From Anaspis maculata (lineage: Eukaryota; Arthropoda; Insecta; Coleoptera; Scraptiidae), in assembly GCA_949128115.1 (NCBI GenBank), contig OX421963.1, forward strand, positions 76,627,635 to 76,691,634: a stretch of DNA of 64,000 nt. Reading direction: 5' to 3'. A model generated the notes under the pieces. It was given only the letters and a program-made list of their open reading frames with translations. It was not told the DNA's origin and did not search any database. Made by a program: the position numbers and the translations under genes. Of the stretch, positions 55,128 to 64,000 are shown in pieces (within the stretch, counting starts at the first letter, position 1; each line of letters starts with the position of its first letter).

Positions 55128-58100
55128 CTGTTAGTTAGACATCAATAATTATAACAATTCACGGGGTATTTATAAGGGGAGCAAGGGAATATACGTAGCG
55201 TGTGGGTCACTGTTGTTGATGTTTGAGAGAGACGAAAGAGTAGAACGATGTCGCCACAAGATTTCCAGATGGCCTGGGACCGAGCTACCATGAGAGACAG
55301 AATCTAGCGAGACAATAAAGCGATGACCTGTAGAACAGGTGACGTGGTTTTGAGAGCTCCAAGGTATACTGTCATACTTGATGGACATGGGTTATTCTTC
55401 TCAGTCTGAGTTGAATTGCTTCAATGATTTCTTTATACTTTTGTTCACTATGATACATATTACACTGATCGACTGTCTTCTATATTCATGCTTGAGTCCT
55501 GTGAGACAAAGATATCTGACACAACGGATATTTTTACTTGCTGTCGTGTCTTGTGAGAGAAGGGTATCTCGTGAGAGAAGATATTTTTCCTTACTTTGTT
55601 ATCTGATGAAATAATATACGTCTTCAACTGTTAAGACCTGGTTTTTGATATTGTTGATTTACATCGAGTCATGTTGTGGTATTTATTATGATGAATAATT
55701 GTTGATGATTTCATTGACCATGTTTATTGGGTTTATTCTTGATATTTTAGTGCCATGTTTCATTATGTTACAATTAAAAGACCATCCGGATATACAACAC
55801 TGTTCTCTTTTCTTCTTTCGGCAGCAGAGGCCTGTGCAAGAGAACCTGTGCATGGCCAAACTCGTCTCTTACTTACTAATATAGGGGTACTTACTAACTC
55901 AGAACTTAATAATGAACGTTTGTCTCCCTCTTCTTTCCCTTCGCGCCAAGTGATGTACCGACGATACTCACACTTTGGTCCGCCGTTCTGTTTCCGCTGT
56001 AGTAGTCCGCAGCTCCGCACTTTGCTGTGTGGTTAACTGGTTTCTCGTTGTTGTCTGGTGCAGGTGCACTGTTGTTTGCGTTTTGAGGTTATGTCGCGCC
56101 AACATACACTGTCATCGCTGTCACTTTTAAAGTTCTTTTGCTGATAAAATATTTCAGAAAAAAGAAAAAAAATTGGAATATGCTCCAAAATGACCTCTAG
56201 GTTCTGTAGTTTGTCACTTCGTACCCCAACATAGTTGAATATGCAAGGTAATGCTACCAAAAATTAATTTCTAGAATTTCCTTCATTCTTGGACCATTGT
56301 TGGATTCGGCATTTAAAAATGGCAACTCTGACGTCAACAATAATATCGCGTATAAATTATTATTGATGATAACTGGAAACTTGGAATTTCAGACAGTTGA
56401 GACTGAGGAAAACCTGCATCTTCGAACCTTTTCGCTCACTAAGAAAAAGAAGACTTTCTCTTTTCAATCATTGCAAGCCATTAGGTCTGTTGAAATTTAT
56501 TCCACAGGGGACAGGGCAGGTATATTGCAACAATGATAAAAAGCTTGAAGACGATATCTGCAGTCGATTGATACCTATAATATACTTGATGCCTGCCTAA
56601 TTTTATATGATTATATTTTCTGTTTAAAAGCTCTTATTTATGGAACAAGATGAAATAATATCGCCTCCTACCTTTCAATATAGCCTTGGAGAATCGAGCC
56701 TCACGCTTATAGCAAAACGGCGCCAATAACCGGAAACCCATCGAGAATGCCCCCCATAACCGCTCTGCTATGTGCACACACAACTTGTGATTTTGATAAT
56801 TGGAATCTGAATAAAATCGTCCGTTTCCTGCTCTCTTGAAACTCGAGATGTGAGCTCATCATCATCATTTTCGAAGATAAGCCAATCTTTCAGCAAGTAC
56901 CAATTTTGCCGGTAATGCCTCCACTATTACTTTTATCCACGAGTGTATATACGCTACTAAATTGCCCATTTAACAAATTACAAAATTACTAGGATGCTGG
57001 CACGACTCTTCCAAGAATCTTTGTGATGTTTATTAGTACTCGACTCTGGCACAGAAGAAGAAAAGAAAGATTTTCAAATGACAACGATTCGAACGGCATG
57101 AAAATAGCTCGGTGCTGGCATGTATTCTTCTCGGAATTGGACGTTTCGAAGAAGAGAGCTGGGGAATCGACAATGGCTAAAGGAGCGGAAATAAGCGCGT
57201 GGTGGGCCCAGGGTGGTTCGTGCTCTCGCGATAGTCAGGTGTACGCTTAAAATTAATTTGTAAAAGAGGATTGAGGAACACACTAATGTTGTAAGTATAC
57301 CTGGCGTAATGGGAAATTGAACGTCGGTAAGTACCGATCAGTTGAACCGCATGAGAGTTTGTTGAGGGGGTTTCTCATTCTCATGATGTTTCACTCCATT
57401 TCTTGGTAGTAACTGCATTTAGCTTCACTAAACGCATGTAGCTAAATTACGTTTCGTTGTTTATTACTCGGGTACTTTTACCGCATCCCATACCTAGCTA
57501 TAACGACATGTATTACGTTTTAGTGCTGGAACTACAGCAAATGCCTCTTTTAATGCACCGCAACTTCCTGAAACAATTTCTGAAAGCCGGATGATTCCGC
57601 GCCTGGCCTCAAAGTGTAATTTCTCATTGTTGCGTACTTTGGCCTATACCGACAGAGAAAATAACTGCACAAACGCGTTACGCAGTCTTCTTATAAGGCG
57701 TTTCCTCTTCTTGTTGTGTGCCTCTGTGTGCGCTTCTTGTGATTGTTAGAAACTCACGTTCTTGGTAAAGCTTAAAAGAAACTCTCCAAGTTTGTTGCTT
57801 CCGCAAATTTCGGTTGATGCCTACATTATGCTGAAGGTAGGGGTCCCGGGTACCTATACGCAAGCACTGGACCATGCAACCTGCTACGCGGCGCGGAAGT
57901 GTTAAGTAATTTGTAAAATTCCACCTTGGTGTGAATGTGTGAGCATTCCTGGCCATAAGCCATGGGCATGTTGCGGACACGATGTGGTAAGCCATTATCG
58001 AGTAGTATGTGTGTATATTGTATGTTGTGTATGCCCACTGGAAATATAGGTGCGGTAAAGCGTCGGCTTTGCCATAAATGCCCATTTTTGCCCATAGAGC

Positions 58101-58521
58101 ACCCGCAGGAAAAATCGCAGGAGGCCGTGCACATGATGAAATGCGCTTAATTACTCTTATGGTGGACTTGTGGTCGTGCCTGGAGTATGTGCTGTGCGAC
58201 TAACTCCGAAGTATGCGCGTGGTAGGTATACCAGAGCACTTGCCCCAGAGATCAAGTCGAGCAAAACAACAGAACTGGGAGCTTTTTCCCATTCCGCCAT
58301 ATCCTTGCTCTTTACAGGTCTTGTTCTCTTGGTATCCTTCAGCTCTTCACAAACCACTTTGGTTTCCTTTTCCGTAGGACGTTTGGAAGATTCACTACTG
58401 CTTGTTTAGATTTCAGTAAAACTAAAATGCTTCTTGATCAGATACGTTCTATTCTGTTTTTCATGCAGTCGATTAGGTACAAATACTTTTTTATATATCT
58501 GACAGACGTCAAGAATTTTTG
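55128..58521. other. Long stretch without recognised gene
   Basis: No coding region is supported. Open frames at 57678-58085 (minus, 135 codons), 57023-57250 and 58157-58409 carry no recognised motif. No clear transposon was identified. Confidence 0.35.
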
Positions 58522-58523
58522 TA

Positions 58524-58654
58524 CCGGGTGTTTATAAACGACTGTGATCGCATCGCCTTTGGAATCCGCTTTCGATCACTACAATTGCGTCTGTTACTAC
58601 GTTTTTCGACTTGATCCATGCCTGCCGCGATCACAGTTTCTTATAAACACCCCG
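58524..58654. mobile_element. 131-bp TA-flanked MITE
   Basis: TA lies at 58522-58523 and 58655-58656. The terminal repeats are about 28 bp: CCGGGTGTTTATAAACGACT... against CGGGGTGTTTATAAGAAACT..., both continuing into GTGATCGC. TA targets are typical of Tc1/mariner-type MITEs. A 55-bp internally deleted relative is at 25335-25389. Confidence 0.8.
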
Positions 58655-58656
58655 TA

Positions 58657-60600
58657 TTATTCTCTTCAACAAAATCAAAAACTTAGTCTGTGACTTAGGT
58701 GATACAGCATACTTGCCACGTTAGCCAAACCAGCTCCAACAAGAACAATATAACCATCAGTTCATCAAAATTTCCGGTAGCCGAAATGAGTGAAGTTATC
58801 TTTCCAGTACCTACCAGTATATTCACCAATATTTGAACAATTGAGTCCAGTAACGAAGCTTCAATATGGCGGAGATAAAGGGTTGACCGAAGAATGAAAA
58901 GACGAATATATGTGACAATATGCAAATAATACAAAAAGATCCTCCTCGACGTTATTAACCGAGCATTGTTATCCGCTGCGTATACAGGCAGTGTACTTTT
59001 TTTTTTTGAAAGAGACTGATATCTGGACCGCCCCGTCGGATGGTTGATTAATATACGACCCGACAAGAATGGGTTCACTATTATATGTACATACGGTAGG
59101 CATTGTTTGACGCGGCGTGTATGCAAAAGAAGTCTTCTCTCTGTACCACCGTCCTCTTTGATTTAATGCCCCCATGTAGGTAGTAGCTGGAAACGAGACG
59201 AAAAAACTCGCTATACGTCTCTCTCACCTGCACGCATCGATCCAGGTGGCGTGAACCCTCTACCACACTCCTGCGGGATAACACCCAAGCAACAAGCTCG
59301 ATTTTCAAGAAATCCTTTTTCTCAAACCTACCTTGGTTTATACATGCACAGCTGCGCGCTATATGATCCTATAATATACATAAGTTATGTGCAATGCAAT
59401 AATAATGATAAATATGTGGGAAGAGGGCGTAATTATTATTGTTACTTGTTTGCAATGCGCTTGATTTATCGCGGCATTAGCCAACGGGTAATTATTAATA
59501 TTGTATAATCACCAGCGAGGAGCTTTTTGTGTGACGTAATCGAAAACGGTAAGCGCGCGTCCCGCATGCTATAAGCTGTACCCGACAAGTTATCTCCAGT
59601 TGTTCGCAAGTAACTGTGTGCTGAAAATAATGGCCAAACGACCGTAGGTAGGTATACAAACATCCAGGAAATGGAAGAAATTAAAAGACTTTCACGATGA
59701 AACGAGAAAAAATAAGTACTCCTACTCCCTGCTCAATTCTGAATACCTATATACGAGATGGATTGTAAAAATACTACAAGAGAAAGCTTCTGGTTTGTCA
59801 CCACCTACGTCATTATGATTCTCTTAATATTCGCTGTCATCTTCATTCATGAATGCATATTGGCAATTCACTGAATGCGTGGCATGCAAAAAAGCTATCT
59901 TCCCAATAATTTCATCACACTTTGCAATTATTACCCTTCATCAATATAATTCGATTTCTCTATTTATCACTGTTGAAGAAACGCTTCCAAATTCGCGATT
60001 TTAATTAATTTTTCCCGCCACAAGATAGCTGCCAAATGAGGTATAGAATGAGTAGTGACAACCTAACTGCCTATTAAATCAAAAAAACATTACAACATCA
60101 AAATGACATAACAATGGCACCTAATCATTGATCATTGTCAATGCATGACGCATTCAGTACCTTAATTTACCGATCTATGATAGGATTCTAGATGATAATA
60201 TGAAAATCTTTTGTCCTTATTATTGGTCTTTCAAAAGACAATTTTGAAGGCTATCGCAATTGATTTCCTCTTTGGGCTTCAAAAAATGTAAAGTTCTGTG
60301 CCAAAACGCCAAAGCTCAGAGCAAGTTCTGGAAAGGAATATATTCCACACCAGTGTCAACATTAGAGATTCTAACTTCAAAAAAGTAAGGAATATCTCCA
60401 AGAAACCAATCGTATCAGTCATATCACTTGAACCGGGGCTATCTTCGTTAAGCAAATCTTCGTCATCAAGCAACCTCAACTCCAGAAGAACCTCCAGCAT
60501 CATCAGAAGAAACATACTCATATATCTACAGGGTATTCATTTGAAGATTTCGTACCCCTGATTTTTCGCTGCCAGAAGTTTTCAGAGAAAAACGCCAAAA
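58657..60600. other. No gene seen
   Basis: Unassigned. Serine-rich frame at 60298-60561 (LSSLSKSSSSSNLNSRRTSS) and minus-strand frame at 58695-59126 lack family signatures. Confidence 0.35.
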
Positions 60601-60601
60601 C

Positions 60602-61460
60602 GGGTCGATTTAAAAAAAAATTGTTCCGGCGAAGACATCTAGAACGTGTATTTCCAATTTTGTATCTACAATACCCCCCTTTTTCTTTGAAATTTTGAAT
60701 AGTATCATCTATCTTGCGATACATCGGATTGAAGGCAATAAAATTCTCTTAATTTTTTCAAACCACCCCTCAACCCTTGTGAGAAATTCTCTCTTTGTTG
60801 ATGGAGGAAAAAATTTTCCATTGACTTTTCCCATGTAAACTCCCGATATAATCCTGAATAGACTTTGGAAACAGATCGATTTTTATTCTAATAGGATCAT
60901 CCAAGACAAGTACATTATGACCAAATTTTCATCTTCAACACTTCGCCCTCACTCAAAATTTCTAATAGCATTACCTATCTTGTAACACATCAAACTGAAT
61001 GTTATGAATTCTTTTTATTGCGAAACATATTTTCACATTTTTACCTCCCCCCTCCCCCCAGTTTCCATGAGAATTCCCTGTTCCCAATAGATTTTCAAGT
61101 AGGAATAGGTCGATTTTCATTTGAAACCATCTGAGACACGTATGGCCAAATTTTCGTCTTCAACCCTTTCGCCGTCACCCAACCCTACTTTAAAATTTGG
61201 AACAACCTCATCTATTCTATGATACATCAAATTGGAGGTATGATGGAATTTTCTTTTTGTAGAGAAAATCATCTCAAATTTTCTGAACAAACCATCCTCA
61301 GAGTCACCCCTTGACCCTTTTCCAAAATTCTCTTCAATTTCTAGACAAATTTTCCCAGAAAAACATAAAATAGATGATAGATGTTCTGGTAAATTTTTTT
61401 TCTCAACACTTTCGCTGTTCCTTCATAAAAATTCAACATTCTATTTCCGTAAAAAACATT
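60602..61460 (+). repeat. Degenerate ~250-bp tandem repeat, 3-4 units
   Basis: Units begin near 60602, 60873, 61108 and 61366 (spacing 235-271 bp). Shared landmarks are GGTCGATTT, CCAAATTTTC.TCTTCAA, CTTTCGCC.TCA, ATCTAT.TT..GATACATCA and AAATTGAAGGTATGATG-like stretches. The copies are strongly diverged. Confidence 0.55.
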
Positions 61461-61735
61461 TTAAATTCATATCTAATCTGTTACTTGAAATCAAATAATT
61501 CAATAAGTAGTAATAAATTGAATAAATGGAAGGGGTTTGTAAATCCCCTTGAAATAAGTTCAATAAGGATGAGTTGAATTAATAGAATAAAGCGTTGCAG
61601 AATCAAACGCTGGGGGCTTATTCTTTGACAAAAATCCACCATTCAGGTCTCTTTCCATTCTTTCCAAAGCTGCAAAGATGGAAGGTTTTTTTTTAAATCT
61701 GGCGTCAAGCATGCTGTGTTCGTGAAAACGCACAA

Positions 61736-62095
61736 AAATAAAGACAAAGACAGCTAATCGGACAAGCAGAGGCAGGCTCGTCAAAGTGGCTCAGCCCCAA
61801 ATCCCATTAATTACTAGTGATGAAGATGACAGTTCTGACTCCTTAGACGAAGATGGACCTTTCACATCAAAACAGCTGAAAATCAGTGATTTTTTTATGA
61901 TGAGTTGAGATGAAAATGAATCTCCATCTTCCAATCTATCGTTGGAAGCTGTGATTGCACTCGATGGATTGCCTTTCAGATTTTTTGGAAGTCCGTTGGA
62001 CTCAAGAAAAGGACTTGAAGCAAGAGGGTATCAAAACATACCTCTCAACTTTTTTCAGAAAAAAGAGTCTGGAATATTGGTGTTTTCCCGATAGC
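61736..62095 (+). pseudogene. Acidic reading frame, possibly hAT transposase N-terminal region
   Basis: One frame stays open from about 61736 to a TAG near 62093 except for a TGA at 61906-61908. It reads PLITSDEDDSSDSLDEDG, then TSKQLKISDFF (61864-61896), then after the TGA SLEAVIALDGLPFRFFGSP and RKGLEARGYQNIPL. The second part recalls the stretch after the BED finger in some hAT transposases, but the match is by eye. QLKISDFF fits the PCNA-binding PIP-box pattern Q-x-x-I-x-x-F-F; that may be chance. No BED finger or RNase H-like core was found. Confidence 0.3.
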
Positions 62096-62269
62096 AGAAT
62101 CGATGCCAGTCGAAGTAGATCCAACTTGGAGTTATCGATGTCCTGTATTCCTCGAACCTAGCCGCACTGTTACACAGAGATTCCCTACACGACACACGTG
62201 TCGAAGTTTTCTTCGGTCGAAATTTATTTTGGAAAAAATGTTGATTTTTTGATTTTTCATTGATTTTGT

Positions 62270-62415
62270 ATCTTTTACTTTCCCGGCCCCACCAACATGG
62301 AGGGAAAGTATTGTAATGGTGCAGAAAAAAGTTTTGAGATTTCACCGGATATATCCATTTTGAGGTCCCCCAAGTCGATTAAGACCATTTCCAGAATGAT
62401 GTCTGTCTGTGGATG

Positions 62416-62446
<31 letters not shown>

Positions 62447-62860
62447 GTGTGATCTTTCACGATAACTGCCGAACCGTTTATCCGATCGATTTGAAATTTG
62501 ATATGCAGACATGGTTTCGCCCTGGAATGACCGGATTAGTTTTTGGCTGACATCTGTCAAACATAAGTGTCACTATCAGAAAATGACAAAAGCTACATCT
62601 CACGGAACTTGACTTGCAATATGTCATTTGAAAGCCCTCAAAAAACTGTATTCAGAACAGTTGAAAGTATCTCCCTATGTGTTATCTGTCAAATTATAAA
62701 AAATGTCAAAGTCTGGAACTTTGTCATTCAATTATTCAAAATCTATACAACAGATGTGAACCAAACACGGCACGAAGCAACATTACCAAAGAATCAAACT
62801 AATGCTGAAGTTGGAGTTTCCCACCGTTTTCCAGACAAGCGCTATGGATTTTTAAAAATT
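62270..62860 (+). repeat. Dispersed ~600-bp repeat, copy 2
   Basis: Homologous to 5975-6570. It includes a (GT)n run at 62414-62438. A further weak relative occurs at 63755-64000 (CCTGGAATGACCTGATTAG against CCTGGAATGACCGGATTAG here). Confidence 0.75.
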
Positions 62861-64000
62861 TTCCTAGCCGATTCCAGCCTCGCTTGCCTGTTCCTCGATT
62901 TTTGGCCTATTTAATTTTTTTAGCAACATAGAAACCAAACCGGTAGGTAACTACGTTTTTGTTACGAATCGTATCAATGTCAAAGTGACAACATGAATGC
63001 TGTTCTCGGCAGGTTCTCGGTGTTTTCTTTTGTATCTTCTTGCATCATTTGGGGCAACAGTGCGAACCGATCCTTTGTGTTGTTTGGGGCTCCGTAAACC
63101 CCCTTGTGTTTTCTGTAGTTTTAGCAACTCCAGTATGCTCATTCCATTGACGTATATGTACAAACTGTAATGTGTGCAGTTCCCTTATTTGATTCGGTAC
63201 CAGGGCCCCATCCCCATGGTGTCTGCTGTTCAAGGCCCTGATGGGGCCCCCATCTGTGTCTATCAGATTTTGCCGTTTTTGGCCAAAACTGCGGCCTTGT
63301 GTCTTCTTGGGTTCGTTGAAGCCCTCTAGGCTCCTGGTGTCTACGGGTGTCTCTTGAAGCCCCACTGAGCCCCCCTTTTTTTTTAGTTTTCAGAACTATC
63401 GTGCCTTCAGGTGTGGTTCGGACCTAACTTCTTGATGGGCTCGAAGTCTCATTTCAGAGGTCACCACTTGGGAGCCTTGAATAGCAATTAATTAGAACTC
63501 TGCCCCAGGTTTTCAATCCGCGACTGATTTTCACCGGTTATTTTTCAAACAATAATTTAGGTTGCATCATTGAAGGCAACAGTGCGCCCCGATTAATTGT
63601 GTCTTCAGGTGTTGTTTGGGGCTGTGTAAACCCCCTTGTGTGGAACTAGCAATGCATTCTTGAGATATCACAACAGTTAACTACCTCTAGTTCTACCATT
63701 TGAATTATATCATCGTCTTGTACCTACTTCATAATGCGATCGCGCAAATTAAACGGTTCTGCCACGATCACTACGAAATTGTTGATCGGATTAAATCGAA
63801 ATCAGGTACGAAAGCATAAGTTCAGCCTGGAATGACCTGATTAGACTTTGGGTGAATGATTTTGATCGAAAGTCCTCAGGTGCCACATTGGGTTTAGGCT
63901 TGTCTGCTCAAGCTCTAAATTGAAGATAATAGAGTTGAAATTTGACACACAGATGTTAGAAAGTTTTCAATCAAGTTTGTGTAATTTCGTCATCATGTCT
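62861..64000. repeat. Unassigned end region with ~520-bp-spaced direct repeats
   Basis: Segments 63041-63109 and 63563-63641 share TTGCATCATT, GGCAACAGTGCG, GTTGTTTGGGGCT and TAAACCCCCTTGTGT, as direct repeats. Between them is similar CTTGAAGCCCC / GTTGAAGCCCT sequence, so a degenerate larger array is possible. From 63755 a weak relative of the 600-bp dispersed repeat begins. No gene was found. Confidence 0.45.

Noticed and set aside
57678..58085. 135-codon minus-strand frame
   Set aside because: No domain, signal or repeat supports it, and overlapping frames compete.

Overview
The window is nuclear DNA of an animal, most likely an insect. It is AT-rich and full of eukaryotic transposon remnants (CR1-like and Jockey-like non-LTR elements, Gypsy, Tc1/mariner, hAT, TTAA-type and foldback elements, a tRNA-derived SINE). 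Composition and transposon mix would fit a hemipteran, but nothing here proves the order. I see no intact host gene, rRNA, true tRNA gene, CRISPR array or bacterial operon. Nearly all recognisable coding sequence belongs to mobile elements, and most of it is broken.

Layout. 0-6 kb: a minus-strand non-LTR reverse transcriptase (RT) fragment, then a nearly full-length but decayed CR1-like element on the plus strand (PHD finger/esterase ORF1, then endonuclease-RT ORF2) ending in a TGAT-repeat tail. A 241-bp inverted-repeat element sits in its 3' end. 6-14 kb: a dispersed repeat copy and a 3.4-kb nest of two large palindromes. 14-19 kb: a frameshifted pseudogene resembling a USP-type cysteine peptidase, a mirrored array of 21-bp repeats, and a Tc1-like element with about 280-bp terminal repeats. 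19.9-22.3 kb: a TTAA-flanked foldback next to a second inverted-repeat unit that contains a GC-rich island. 24-33 kb: Gypsy pieces (gag-protease on minus, RT/RNase H and integrase on plus), a Jockey-like RT fragment, and a 258-bp satellite in alternating A/B monomers lying inside the Gypsy pol. 33-45 kb: mostly unassigned sequence with a 46-47-bp repeat block, a SINE, a foldback and a hAT-like MITE with a perfect 8-bp target duplication. 45.2-48.6 kb: the best-preserved gene, an RT with a restriction-like endonuclease (R2-type layout), broken only by one in-frame TAG. 49-55 kb: a second 46-47-bp repeat block, a 1.26-kb hAT-type element with a perfect 8-bp duplication, and a 2.1-kb foldback whose arms carry 20-bp EcoRI-site repeats and zinc-finger gene fragments. 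55-64 kb: a small TA-flanked MITE, degenerate tandem repeats, an acidic reading frame and more dispersed repeat copies.

The genes do not form a pathway. The window records repeated insertion, nesting and inverted duplication. The items most worth following are the zinc-finger-carrying foldback (53005-55123), the near-intact RT-endonuclease (45224-48604), the nested palindromes (8040-11430) and the USP-like pseudogene (14702-15523).
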